The position numbers and the translations under genes were made by a program. Positions 52,222 to 62,293 of a stretch of 64,000 nucleotides of DNA are shown here, piece by piece (the stretch's first letter is position 1; every line of letters begins with the position of its first letter). The notes below the pieces were generated by a model, which worked only from the letters and a program-made list of their open reading frames with translations, was not told the origin of the DNA and made no database searches. The stretch is from NCBI GenBank assembly GCA_022826345.1, contig JAJDVB010000023.1, positions 1-64,000 of the forward strand. Direction: 5' to 3'. The stretch is from Alphaproteobacteria bacterium (GTDB taxonomy: Bacteria > Pseudomonadota > Alphaproteobacteria > UBA828).

Positions 52222-52707
52222 ATGGCCGAGCTCACGCTGGAGCAACGGGTTCAACGGATCGAAGACGCCGAAGAGATCAGGCGCCTGCGTTATCTCTATT
52301 GCGAATACGGCAACCTCTACGACGCAGAGCGCTTCGCCGCGCTCTTCGCGCCGGATGCGATATGGGACGGGGGCGATGCGTTCGGGCGCCAGGAGGGGCT
52401 GGAGCAGATCGAGCAGATGGTGCGCGACGCGGGTGAGCGAATCCGCTTCTCTGCGCACTACATCACGAACGAGCTGATCGAGGTCAACGGCGACAGCGCA
52501 ACCGGGCGCTGGTGGCTGTTCATGCCGTGCGTCCTGGATGGCGAGTCGACCTGGCTCTTCGCCACGTATGACGATGAGTACGTGAAGCTCGACGGGCGCT
52601 GGCTGATCAGCAAGATCGTCCTCGACGTCAAGAACTTCGCACCCCAAGACAAGGGCTGGGCCGAGAGCGCCAAGGGTTGGGTCGACGATCACTGGAAAGG
52701 GCTCTGA
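52222..52707 (+). CDS. SnoaL/NTF2-like protein (paralogue A)
   Basis: The 161-residue protein starts MAELTLEQRVQRIEDAEEIRRL, continues LYDAERFAALFAPDAIWDGGDAFG and SAHYITNELIEVNGDSATGRWW, and ends DKGWAESAKGWVDDH. The NTF2-like fold includes aldol-type dehydratases and cyclases (bile-acid 7-dehydratase BaiE is one member), but no specific activity follows. The ATG at 52222 is chosen over 52216 because AAAGGGAG is better spaced and it aligns with the start of its paralogue at 54811. The two flank a hyuB gene. Confidence 0.8.
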   Translation: MAELTLEQRVQRIEDAEEIRRLRYLYCEYGNLYDAERFAALFAPDAIWDGGDAFGRQEGLEQIEQMVRDAGERIRFSAHYITNELIEVNGDSATGRWWLFMPCVLDGESTWLFATYDDEYVKLDGRWLISKIVLDVKNFAPQDKGWAESAKGWVDDHWKGL

Positions 52708-52841
52708 CCCGTTCACCGCAGAAGACCCCTTGCACCGCCGCACCCGCCGACGGCAAGCTGCGGGCGCGGCAGGCGGGCGGTTGCTTCCGTGCCGCGGTGA
52801 GCACAAACGCGCGCAGACATCACACGCAGACAGGGTGAGAC

Positions 52842-54779
52842 ATGGCCTCGACCTCTACAGCGCGCCGCGCCGTGCGGCAGATCAAGGACAAGCCCAAGAC
52901 GGCCACCAGAAAGCGCGGCAACGGTGCCGCAGGCGCCGTCGATTCCATCACCTTCTCCGTCATCCTCAATCGCTTCTCCACCATCGCGAACGAGATGACG
53001 CTGACCATGGAGAAGACCGCCTGGACCTCGATCATCGCGCTGGCGCGCGATTTCTCATGCGCGATCTACGACGCCAAGGCGCGCCAGATTTGCATGCAGG
53101 ACGCCCTGCCGATCCACACGAATTCCCTGCACGTCGTGCTGGGTGAGATCGCGCGGGTCTTCGAGGGCGACATTCACGACGGCGATGTCATCGTCTGCAA
53201 CGACGCCTACAGCGGCAACACCCACATCGGCGATTTCGTCACAGCCTGCCCGGTATTCCACCAGGGCAAGCACATGTTCTGGAGCGTGGCGAAGGGCCAT
53301 CAGCTTGACTGCGGCGCCTATATCCCCACCAGCGTGCCGGCGCCCGCCAGGGATGTCTGGCAGGAGGGACTGCAGCTGCCGCCGATCAAATTCTACGAGA
53401 AAGGCCAGCGGCGCGAGGACGTAGTCCGCATGTACCTCGCCAACGTGCGCTGGCAGGAATGGCTCTACGGCGACCTGATGGCGCAGCTCGGCTCGATCTG
53501 GACCGGCCGGCGGCGCCTCGTCGAGCTTGCGGCGCACTACGGCAACGAAACGATCGAGCGCTACGCCGAGGCGATCCTCGACTACTCCGACAGGCGGATG
53601 GCCGAGGAGATTCGCGCGATTCCCGACGGCGACTACGACGGCATGTCGTGGCTCGATTCCGACGGTCATGGCATGACGAACATCCAGGTCGGCGCCCGGG
53701 TCTCGGTGCGGGGCGAGAACGTGCACATCGATTTCTCGAATTCGGATCCGCAGGTTCCGAGCGGGAACAACTCGTCCTACGGCGTGATGCAGGCTGCGGC
53801 GGGCATCCCGGTGCTGTGCTCCATCGACCCGACCATTCCGCACAACGACGGCTGCCTCCGGCACATCTCGGCGGACGCGCCCAAGGGCACCGTCTGCAAC
53901 GCCGAGTACCCGGCGTCCACGGCGCTCGCCACCGTGGGGCCCGGCGATACCATGCAGGAGGCGGTGTGGAAGGCACTCGCCCACGCCGTGCCCGAGCGCG
54001 TCATGGGCGGCAGCGGCAAGGACGGCAACCTGCCGATGTTCTCCGGCACCGATACGCGGAGCGGCAAGCCGGTCGACTGGGGCTGCATGCTGTTCAACGG
54101 CGCGCCCGCCGGCGGGGCCACGTCGTCGGCCGACGGCTGGCCGCTGATCATGACCTCCGCCGGCATGGGCGGCCTCAAGATCATGAGCGTCGAGCTCTGC
54201 GAGCTGTTCTACCCCTACCGCATCGACCGCCAGGAAATTGCGGCCGATTCCATGGGGCACGGCAAGCATATCGGCGGCCCCGGCGTGGATATCCAGGTCA
54301 GCCCGACCGACGGCGGCTTCCAGGTGGAGCTCTTCGGCGAGGGCCAGGGCAACCCGCCCTTCGGCGTGATGAACGGCACACCCGGCATCGGCGGCGGCAG
54401 CTACAAGGAGAATTTGGAGACCGGCAAGCGGACCTATTTCTCCTCCAAGGGCCGCTTCTACATCGGAGAGAACGACATTTGGGCGGGCACGTCGAGCGGG
54501 GGCGGCGGTTACGGCGACGCGCTGGAGCGCGATCCGGAAGCCGTGCTGGAGAGCGTTTTCGACGGCATGCTGTCGCTCGAATGCGCCGAGGACGTCTACG
54601 GCGTCGTCATCAACCGGGCGATGATGACCATCGACCGGGCCAAGACCGAGAAACTGCGCGCCAAGATGGCGGCCAAGCGCGGCCCGCTCCAGGTGACCTC
54701 GCCCAGCCGTCCGGGTGCCGCCGATTGGATTCAGAGGAAACTGCGCCAGGGCGACGAGTACCTCGTGGACGCGCAATAG
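52842..54779 (+). CDS. hyuB: HyuB, basic-tail type 3 (no adjacent HyuA)
   Basis: The 645-residue protein has a basic N-terminal tail (ARRAVRQIKDKPKTATRKRG) before VDSITFSVILNRFSTIANEM. The core is close to the HyuB at 29724 (ALARDFSCAIYDAKARQICM, CNDAYSGNTHIGDFVTACPVF, GYGDALERDPEAVLES). Like the type 2 copy, it lacks a neighbouring HyuA and lies instead between two NTF2-like genes, with 31 to 134 bases between genes. Three such HyuB copies with one similar HyuA suggest either subunit swapping or an independent function. Confidence 0.92.
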   Translation: MASTSTARRAVRQIKDKPKTATRKRGNGAAGAVDSITFSVILNRFSTIANEMTLTMEKTAWTSIIALARDFSCAIYDAKARQICMQDALPIHTNSLHVVLGEIARVFEGDIHDGDVIVCNDAYSGNTHIGDFVTACPVFHQGKHMFWSVAKGHQLDCGAYIPTSVPAPARDVWQEGLQLPPIKFYEKGQRREDVVRMYLANVRWQEWLYGDLMAQLGSIWTGRRRLVELAAHYGNETIERYAEAILDYSDRRMAEEIRAIPDGDYDGMSWLDSDGHGMTNIQVGARVSVRGENVHIDFSNSDPQVPSGNNSSYGVMQAAAGIPVLCSIDPTIPHNDGCLRHISADAPKGTVCNAEYPASTALATVGPGDTMQEAVWKALAHAVPERVMGGSGKDGNLPMFSGTDTRSGKPVDWGCMLFNGAPAGGATSSADGWPLIMTSAGMGGLKIMSVELCELFYPYRIDRQEIAADSMGHGKHIGGPGVDIQVSPTDGGFQVELFGEGQGNPPFGVMNGTPGIGGGSYKENLETGKRTYFSSKGRFYIGENDIWAGTSSGGGGYGDALERDPEAVLESVFDGMLSLECAEDVYGVVINRAMMTIDRAKTEKLRAKMAAKRGPLQVTSPSRPGAADWIQRKLRQGDEYLVDAQ

Positions 54780-54810
54780 CGCGGCGACGCACCGCATAGG
54801 GAGAATGACG

Positions 54811-55278
54811 ATGGCTGAATTGACCCTCGAGGAACAGGTGGCGCGGCTCACCGCGATCGAAGATATCAAGCGGATGAAGGCGCAGTACTGCTACTACGCC
54901 GATCACGGCTACGATCCGGACGGCCTGGCGAGCCTCTTCGTCGAGGACGCCCGCTGGGACGGCGGCGACTTCGGTGTTTACGAGGGCAAGGAAGCGATCC
55001 GGGAGTTCTTCGCCGGCATCGGGGACGACATCGTCTTCGCGATTCACCCGGTGATGAACCCGATCATCACCGTGGACGGCGACACGGCGAACGCCAAGTG
55101 GTGGCTCATCATGTGGTGCACCATGATGGTCGATGGCGAGAAGAAGGCCCGCTGGTTCGCCGCCGAGTACGACGACGATCTTGTGAAGCGCGACGGCGAG
55201 TGGCTGTTCACCCACATCAAGGTCACGGGCAAGTTCATGGCCGAGCACGCCGAAGGCTGGGCAGCTCAGACCGGGTAG
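54811..55278 (+). CDS. SnoaL/NTF2-like protein (paralogue B)
   Basis: The 155-residue protein shares the layout of the gene at 52222: MAELTLEEQVARLTAIEDIKRM, a DGGD loop (ARWDGGDFGVYEGKEAI), WWLIMWCTMMVDGE and a C-terminal EHAEGWAAQ. The ATG at 54811 follows AGGGAGA by seven bases. It converges on the YhfX-like gene and ends in a short hairpin region. It is the last gene of the long plus-strand block. Confidence 0.8.
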   Translation: MAELTLEEQVARLTAIEDIKRMKAQYCYYADHGYDPDGLASLFVEDARWDGGDFGVYEGKEAIREFFAGIGDDIVFAIHPVMNPIITVDGDTANAKWWLIMWCTMMVDGEKKARWFAAEYDDDLVKRDGEWLFTHIKVTGKFMAEHAEGWAAQTG

Positions 55279-55296
55279 GCCGCCGCTGCGGCCCGT

Positions 55297-55311
55297 CGCT
55301 CCTGCGGAGCG
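55297..55311. terminator. Short hairpin between convergent genes
   Basis: CGCTCC (55297-55302) and GGAGCG (55306-55311) form a 6-bp stem with a TGC loop in the 34-bp gap between two convergent stop codons. It could stop both transcripts; there is no T-run. Confidence 0.35.
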
Positions 55312-55312
55312 C

Positions 55313-56521
55313 TTAGTCCGCGTCCGTTTCTGGCCAGGAGGCGGGGCGGCCGTCGGTGGTCCAGACGCCCTTCGCCTCGGGCCTGCCGCTGGCTACGCCT
55401 GCGATCGGCACGATGACGGCGCGGGTGAAGAAGGCCTGGGCGCGGAAGCCGAAGATCACCGTATCGCCCACCGAGACGCGCTGGCGGGGCTCCGGCATAA
55501 GCTGGCCGTAGTAGTCGATCATCGCCGGATCCGGCGTGGCGGCGGCGACCTCCTGCGTTGGCGCCACCTCCGGGTCCCGGCCCACCAGCGCCTTGAGCGG
55601 GTATGGCTCGAACACCGGGTCGATGTAGAGCCCGCCGCCGAAGCAGTAGGCGCGGCCCTGGTGGAGGTGGGAGACCTCGGTGAGATAGAGCATCGCCGGG
55701 CGCTCCGGCAGCTCGGTGCGGGCGTGGAGCGGCGTCGTGCCGGTGAGCCCGTGGCCCGGCTCCACCTGGGTCGCGCCGCCGTCCGCGAGCGCCGCCATCA
55801 CCCGGGCAGACGTGGTGCCCGGCGCATTGATGACGATCTCGTGCCTGCCCTGCCTGCCGAGCCGTGACGCGGCCTCGGCCAGGGTGGCGAGATTGGGCGT
55901 GGGCCGCGCCTCGCCCGAGGCTTCGTCGAAGAGCAGGGCGGGGAAGGTGGTGAGCCCTGCGAAGCGGCCGCCCGGCATGCGGTCGAGCGCATCCGCCACG
56001 GCCGCGACGGCGCTCGCGTCGAAGCCCCCCTCGTGGCCGGAGTAGAAGGTATCGCCGGGCGCCTGGATGCGCGCGATCAGTGCCTGCTCGTGGCCCTGGG
56101 CGGCGGCGGCCCGCGCAGCCTCGGCCGCCTTCTCCTGGTTGAAGACGGTCCAGTAGTCGGCGCGCATGGCTGCGGCCTCTGCCGCGTCGTGGCGCGGGAT
56201 CTGGCCGAGGTGGCCGATATGCGCCAAGCAGTGGCCGTTGGCGTGGATCGGCCGGGCGCAGGCCATGTCGACCGCGACGAAGCGGCCGACCCCGCCTGCC
56301 TTGAGGGCATCGAGCGCCGGCGGATTGCGGCCGATCTGCTTGGTCATCGCCAGCACGTCGAGGCCGAGCCGGGCCGCCTCGGCGCTCATCAGGCGCGCGT
56401 TCTCGGTCATCGTATCGAGGTCGAGCAGGTAGGCGCCGGCCGGCACCCGGCCCGCCCGGTGCAGCGCGACGGCCGCTTCGAGGAACGCCCGGTTGCGGGC
56501 CTTCAACGCTTTCAGGAACAT
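55313..56521 (-). CDS. yhfX: YhfX-family PLP-dependent protein (alanine-racemase-like fold)
   Basis: The 402-residue protein begins MFLKALKARNRAFLEAAVALHRAG, then GAYLLDLDTMTENARLM, AMTKQIGRNPPALDALKAGG (Lys of the PLP site), AHIGHLGQIPRHDA, FAGLTTFPALLFDE, TPNLATLAEA, INAPGTTSARVM and VEPGHGLTGTTPL. This matches the order and spacing of Escherichia coli YhfX as I recall it. The family is thought to be a racemase or aldolase, but its reaction is not established. An AAGGGAGGAG site precedes the ATG; an ORF extending to 57034 is spurious. It is divergent from an MFS transporter. Confidence 0.9.
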   Translation of the reverse strand: MFLKALKARNRAFLEAAVALHRAGRVPAGAYLLDLDTMTENARLMSAEAARLGLDVLAMTKQIGRNPPALDALKAGGVGRFVAVDMACARPIHANGHCLAHIGHLGQIPRHDAAEAAAMRADYWTVFNQEKAAEAARAAAAQGHEQALIARIQAPGDTFYSGHEGGFDASAVAAVADALDRMPGGRFAGLTTFPALLFDEASGEARPTPNLATLAEAASRLGRQGRHEIVINAPGTTSARVMAALADGGATQVEPGHGLTGTTPLHARTELPERPAMLYLTEVSHLHQGRAYCFGGGLYIDPVFEPYPLKALVGRDPEVAPTQEVAAATPDPAMIDYYGQLMPEPRQRVSVGDTVIFGFRAQAFFTRAVIVPIAGVASGRPEAKGVWTTDGRPASWPETDAD

Positions 56522-56626
56522 CGCCCGTCGACTCCTCCCTTGGCCGCCTCGCCCGGCTGCCGGGTGCGTGGTAGCTTGCGCAGCCGACGCCACCCTGCGC
56601 GTGGGCGGCCGCCACGTGGACGATAC

Positions 56627-57856
56627 ATGAGCGAGACCGACCACACGACGCCGGGCGCGGCGCCTTCCATCTACCCGCTGGTTCGCCTGATCACCTCGCT
56701 GGTCCTCGTGACCATGGGCGGCGCCGCCATGTACGCGGTCATCGTGGTGCTCAAGCCGGTCTCCTTCGAGTTCGAGGTGGGGCGCGGCGTCGCGTCGCTC
56801 CCCTACATGATGTTCATGGTGACGGGCGGGGTCGGCGGCGTGGTGATGGGGCGGCTTGCCGACCGCTTCGGCGTAATGATGCCGGCCCTGATCGGCTGCG
56901 TTGGCCTGCCCGCCGGCATGGCCGGCGCCGCCTTCGCCGAGGAGTTCTGGCAGTTCTGCGTTTCGCTCGGGGTGCTCTCCGGGCTGCTCGGCACGTCCGC
57001 CCTCTTCGCGCCGATGGCCGCCGACATCTCGCACTGGTTCACCCGGCGACGGGGTCTCGCCGTCGCCATCGTGATTACCGGAACCTATTTGGCAGGCGCG
57101 CTCTGGCCGCCGATCGTCCAGGCCTCACTCGATGCGCGGGGCTGGCGTGAGACCTTCGTCCTGATCGCCATCCTCATGGCTTGCGTCATGCTGCCGCTCG
57201 TCGCGCTGCTCTATCGCAAGCCGGCCGCGCTGATCGAGGCGCAGGCGGCGCGCGCGGCGCCGGGCGCAGGCAGGCCGTTGGGCGTCGCTCCCGGCACGCT
57301 TCAATGCCTGATCTGCGCTGCCGGGCTCGGCTGCTGTGTCGCGATGGCGGCACCGCAGGTGCACATCGTCGCCCACGTCACCGATCTCGGATACGCCGCC
57401 CAGCACGGCGCCGCGATGCTCTCGCTCATGCTCGGCACCGGCATCGTGAGCCGGATCGGCTCCGGCTTCATCTCGGACCGAATCGGCGGGCTGCGCACGC
57501 TGCTGCTCGGCTCGGTCCTGCAGGCGGTCACGCTGATGGCCTTCCTCGGCGCCGATACGCTCACCCTGCTCTACGTGGTCTCGGCCGTCTTCGGCCTCTC
57601 ACAGGGCGGGATCGTGCCGTCCTACACCATCATCATCAGGACGTTCTTCCCCCCGCACGAAGCGGGTCGTCGGGTCGGCTGGGCGATGCTCTTCACCTTC
57701 GCAGGGATGGCGCTCGGCGGCTGGATGGCCGGTGCGCTGTACGACCTGACGGGCTCCTACACCGCGTCATTCATCAACGCGGTCGCATTTAACGTGATGA
57801 ACGCCGCGATCGTGGTCTTCCTGGCGCAGCGCCATCGGGCGCTGGCAACAGCTTAA
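56627..57856 (+). CDS. Major facilitator superfamily transporter
   Basis: The 409-residue transporter has twelve predicted membrane helices, with GRLADRFGVMMPALIGC as the cytoplasmic loop 2-3 motif and a second DRIGGLRTLLLG loop 8-9. The central loop near residues 195-220 is hydrophilic. It resembles the monocarboxylate/oxalate:formate-type group (SQGGIVPSYTIIIRTFFPPHEAGRRVGW). It may move the substrate or product of the adjacent PLP or Hyu enzymes. It ends in a four-base overlap with the convergent hyuB stop. No strong ribosome site precedes the ATG. Confidence 0.88.
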   Translation: MSETDHTTPGAAPSIYPLVRLITSLVLVTMGGAAMYAVIVVLKPVSFEFEVGRGVASLPYMMFMVTGGVGGVVMGRLADRFGVMMPALIGCVGLPAGMAGAAFAEEFWQFCVSLGVLSGLLGTSALFAPMAADISHWFTRRRGLAVAIVITGTYLAGALWPPIVQASLDARGWRETFVLIAILMACVMLPLVALLYRKPAALIEAQAARAAPGAGRPLGVAPGTLQCLICAAGLGCCVAMAAPQVHIVAHVTDLGYAAQHGAAMLSLMLGTGIVSRIGSGFISDRIGGLRTLLLGSVLQAVTLMAFLGADTLTLLYVVSAVFGLSQGGIVPSYTIIIRTFFPPHEAGRRVGWAMLFTFAGMALGGWMAGALYDLTGSYTASFINAVAFNVMNAAIVVFLAQRHRALATA

Positions 57857-59712
57857 CTTGCCTTCGCCCGTTGCTGGCCGTTGCCCAGCCGCTCGCGGCG
57901 GAGCGCCTCGGTCGCGGCGAGATCGACGGCGAGGTCGTCGTCCTCTTCCGAGCCCACGATCACCACGCCGTAGAGCACTTCCGCCTTGGCGCGGGAGACG
58001 TAGCGCTCGTTCACGTCACTCAGCACCCGCTCGGGTTCGCGCTCCAGCGGGTCGCCGTAGCCCCCGCCGCCGTTGTCGATGGCGTGCAGCTTGGAGCCCG
58101 CCTCCAGGTGGCAGTAGGCGTCGGTCTCGTAGACCTCGCGCGTGCCGTCCGCCGCGATCTTGGCCTGATAGCCCGCCTGCGAAGTCAAGCCGCCAAGCAC
58201 GCCCTGCGGCAGGATCGTGAGCCCGTTGCAGATGTTGATGACCAGCATGGGATCATGGCGCGGGCCGAAGATCACCTCAGAGGCCGGTCCGCCGCGCCGG
58301 CGGCCGGCACCGCATGAGTCCACCAGCGCGCGCACGCTATCGACCTGGAACGGGAAGCGCTGCTCGTTCACTTCGATGCTGTCGCGGTAGACGAGGCCGA
58401 CGCTCACCGGGTTGACCAGGCCGTGCATGCCGTCGGTCTCAGCCGAGGCCGCCATGCCGCCGGCCGACATGAACATCTGGTTGACGTAGGGCGCGCCGTC
58501 CCGCCGCCAGTCCTTGCCCGAGCAGACCCCAGTGCCCGCGCCGTTGCAGAAGTTGCCCTGGCTGAAGCCGTAACCATCGCCGAGCTTGGCGAAGGCCGAC
58601 TGGATCAGGTTGATGATCATATCGGTCATGTTGGTGGTGGCGACCGAGCAGCTGTGCGGGAAGCGCGGGATGCCGACCACGCAGTTCTCCCGGAGCAGCA
58701 CGTCGAGCCGGCGGAAGCTGCCCGCGTTGTGCGGAATGTCGGAATCGAGGCAAGCGAAGACCGCCTGCGCCGCTGCCATGGTCGAGGTGACGCGGGTGAG
58801 GTTCATGCCGGCGTCCACGCAATCTGGATTGTCGCGCAGATCGACCGTGATGAAACCGGCCTCGCCGTCGATATCGATCGTCACCTTGATCGGGATGCCG
58901 TCCGGCAGAAACGGTTGAATCGGGTCGTGGCAGCCTTCGTTCTCAAGCCGTCCACTGGGCAGCGCCCGGATCGACTCCCTGGCGCGCCGCTCGGAATAAT
59001 CGAGCCATTCGCCGATGAAGGCGCGCACCGCCTGGGCGCCGTACTTTTCGATGAACTCCTTGAGCCGCCGCTCGCCGATCCGTGCCGCCCCGATGGCGGC
59101 GAGATAGTCGCCAAACCACTGGTCCGGCACCCGGATGCGGCGACGGCACATGCGGATGATGTCGTCGATATCGCGATAGTCGCTCTGCACCTGGACGCAG
59201 GGGAAGATCAGCGCGCCTTCGTGATAGACGTCCGTGGCCGCAGCGAAATACGTGGTCGGCTGGCTGTTGCCCACGTCCGCCTGGTGAGCCTTGATGCCCA
59301 CCGTGAAGAAGTGCTCGCCCTCGTGGAACACCGGCACCAGAATCGTGTGATCGGCCGCGTGGCTGTTGCCGGCGTAGGGGTCGTTGTCGAGGAAGGCATC
59401 GCCCTCGCGGAAGTCGGGGTGCCTCTCGCTCATGATGGTGGTCTGGATGTTCATGCCGAAGACGTGAATCGGCATGGCCTCGGCGGTGGCCAGCACCTCG
59501 TGGTCGGAGGTGATGATGCCGCACGAAAAATCCCGCGCGATGCCGATGACGGCCGAGCGCGCGCTGTGCAGAACGGTGTTGGTCATCTCGCGGCAGATCG
59601 CGTCCATGCGATTGGCCATGACCGCGAGGTTGAGCGCGCTCAGGCGCTCCTCGGTTTCGGCCGGGGCAGCAGTCGATAGGGCGGCGGATGCGGCAGTCGA
59701 TGGGTCGTTCAT
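57853..59712 (-). CDS. hyuB: HyuB of a different branch, no adjacent HyuA
   Basis: From the ATG at 59712 the product is 619 residues. It lacks the Lys/Arg tail of the other solitary copies and instead has an Ala/Ser-rich head. The core starts LAVMANRMDAICREMTNTVLHSARSAV, with GIARDFSCGIITSDHEVL, NDPYAGNSHAADHTILVP, VDSCGAGRRRGGPASEVIFGP and GGGGYGDPLEREPERVLSDV. It is not a close relative of the three basic-tail HyuBs. No HyuA is within reach. A longer frame to 60069 would overlap the aminotransferase start and is not favoured. Confidence 0.92.
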   Translation of the reverse strand: MNDPSTAASAALSTAAPAETEERLSALNLAVMANRMDAICREMTNTVLHSARSAVIGIARDFSCGIITSDHEVLATAEAMPIHVFGMNIQTTIMSERHPDFREGDAFLDNDPYAGNSHAADHTILVPVFHEGEHFFTVGIKAHQADVGNSQPTTYFAAATDVYHEGALIFPCVQVQSDYRDIDDIIRMCRRRIRVPDQWFGDYLAAIGAARIGERRLKEFIEKYGAQAVRAFIGEWLDYSERRARESIRALPSGRLENEGCHDPIQPFLPDGIPIKVTIDIDGEAGFITVDLRDNPDCVDAGMNLTRVTSTMAAAQAVFACLDSDIPHNAGSFRRLDVLLRENCVVGIPRFPHSCSVATTNMTDMIINLIQSAFAKLGDGYGFSQGNFCNGAGTGVCSGKDWRRDGAPYVNQMFMSAGGMAASAETDGMHGLVNPVSVGLVYRDSIEVNEQRFPFQVDSVRALVDSCGAGRRRGGPASEVIFGPRHDPMLVINICNGLTILPQGVLGGLTSQAGYQAKIAADGTREVYETDAYCHLEAGSKLHAIDNGGGGYGDPLEREPERVLSDVNERYVSRAKAEVLYGVVIVGSEEDDDLAVDLAATEALRRERLGNGQQRAKAS

Positions 59713-59848
59713 GGCTTCGCACGCGCTCCTCGGTTTGGCCGGAGCACCAAGCTTAGCACGTTGCGCTGGCTCCCCGCCCGCAGCGCTCCAAACAGCTCCG
59801 GCTCGGCGACTCTTGGGTGGCGCGCCCTTTCGGCGCGACGGCTTGTAG

Positions 59849-61102
<1,254 letters not shown>

Positions 61103-61114
61103 CTTCGCCCTGAG

Positions 61115-61150
61115 GGCCGCTCACGCAGCGTTGAGTTGCCGTGAGTGGCC
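61115..61150 (+). terminator. Hairpin after the aminotransferase gene
   Basis: GGCCGCTCACG (61115-61125) pairs with CGTGAGTGGCC (61140-61150), an 11-bp stem with one G-T pair and a 14-base loop, 12 bases past the stop. A weak T-rich stretch (ATTTCTCTCT) follows about 10 bases later. Confidence 0.5.
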
Positions 61151-61229
61151 GCCGGTGCCATTTCTCTCTGCAAGAGCCCCGCGCGCGGGCGCAGGGCGGA
61201 ACGCAACTGGCATTCGCGGAGGGCCTTCG

Positions 61230-62222
61230 ATGCTGATCAAGATCAAGCGCGGCTGGGAGCTGCCGGACTCCGCCGCAACTCCTGAATCGGTGTTCATAAA
61301 CCGGCGCACGCTGCTCAAGGGGCTCGCCACCGGCCCGTTGCTTGCGGCAGGCGCCGCAGTACCGTTCGCGGGTGGCCTCGGTTCGGCGCTGGCGGACGAG
61401 GAGCAGGAAGACCCCTCGGCCCACCTCTATCCGGTCGAGCAGAACCCGGCATACACCCTCGACCGGCCGCTCACGCCGGAGGACTTCGCCACCACCTACA
61501 ACAACTATTACGAGTTCGGCTCTTACAAGGAGATTTGGCAGAAGGCCCAGGCGCTCAAGATCCGGCCCTGGACGGTCGAGTTCGACGGGCTGGTGGAAGA
61601 GCCGATGACCATCGGCATCGACGACCTGCTGGCGAAGATGCCGCTGGAGGAACGCCTCTACCGCCACCGCTGCGTCGAGGCGTGGTCGATCGCCGTGCCC
61701 TACAGCGGCTTCCCACTCAAGGCGCTGATCGACTTCGCGCGGCCCCTCGGCGATGCCAAGTATCTGGTCATGCAAACCTTCGAGGACGACGACGTGGCCG
61801 AAGGCCAGCGGCAGTTCTGGTATCCCTGGCCCTACATCGAAGGCCTGACCATGGCCGAGGCCACCAACGAGCTGGCCTTCATCGCCACCGGCTACTACGG
61901 CAAGCCGATCCCGAAGCAGAACGGCGCGCCGCTGCGCCTCGCCGTGCCGTGGAAGTACGGCTTCAAGCACATCAAGGGCATCGTCCGCTTCAGCTTCACG
62001 GATGAACGGCCGGTCTCCTTCTGGGAGGACCTCGCGGGCAACGAGTACGGCTTCTGGGCCAACGTCAATCCGCAAGTGCCGCACCCGCGCTGGAGCCAGG
62101 CCAACGAGCGCTTCTACGGGCCCGACGGGCAGGAGCGCCGCCCGACGCTGCTCTACAACGGCTATGCCGAGCAGGTCGCCTCGCTCTACGAGGGCATGGA
62201 GAACGAGTTGATCTTCATGTAG
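61230..62222 (+). CDS. msrP: MsrP-like periplasmic protein-methionine-sulfoxide reductase catalytic subunit
   Basis: The 330-residue molybdoenzyme has a Tat signal (INRRTLLKGL at residues 23-32, cleavage near ALADEE). The sulfite-oxidase-fold core includes the molybdenum-ligand Cys148 in YRHRCVEAWSIAVPYSG and GKPIPKQNGAPLRLAVPWKYGFK. MsrP repairs oxidised methionine in periplasmic proteins using electrons from the heme-binding membrane protein MsrQ. No MsrQ gene is next to it; the next gene is convergent. GCGGAGGG precedes the ATG. The assignment follows from these motifs. Confidence 0.93.
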   Translation: MLIKIKRGWELPDSAATPESVFINRRTLLKGLATGPLLAAGAAVPFAGGLGSALADEEQEDPSAHLYPVEQNPAYTLDRPLTPEDFATTYNNYYEFGSYKEIWQKAQALKIRPWTVEFDGLVEEPMTIGIDDLLAKMPLEERLYRHRCVEAWSIAVPYSGFPLKALIDFARPLGDAKYLVMQTFEDDDVAEGQRQFWYPWPYIEGLTMAEATNELAFIATGYYGKPIPKQNGAPLRLAVPWKYGFKHIKGIVRFSFTDERPVSFWEDLAGNEYGFWANVNPQVPHPRWSQANERFYGPDGQERRPTLLYNGYAEQVASLYEGMENELIFM

Positions 62223-62250
62223 CGCCCGAGCCGACACGCGCTGCGTTGAG

Positions 62251-62285
62251 GGCCGCCCTGGCCAACGGTCGGGGCGGCCTTCTCT
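62251..62285 (+). terminator. Intrinsic terminator after msrP
   Basis: GGCCGCCC (62251-62258) pairs with GGGCGGCC (62272-62279) around a 13-base loop, followed by TTCTCT. It is 28 bases past the msrP stop and just before the convergent aminotransferase stop. Confidence 0.65.
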
Positions 62286-62293
62286 ACTATGGT

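Noticed and set aside
53055..54869. 604-residue minus-strand frame opposite the third basic-tail hyuB
   Set aside because: Mirrors the pattern seen opposite the other hyuB genes, so it reflects codon structure rather than a gene.
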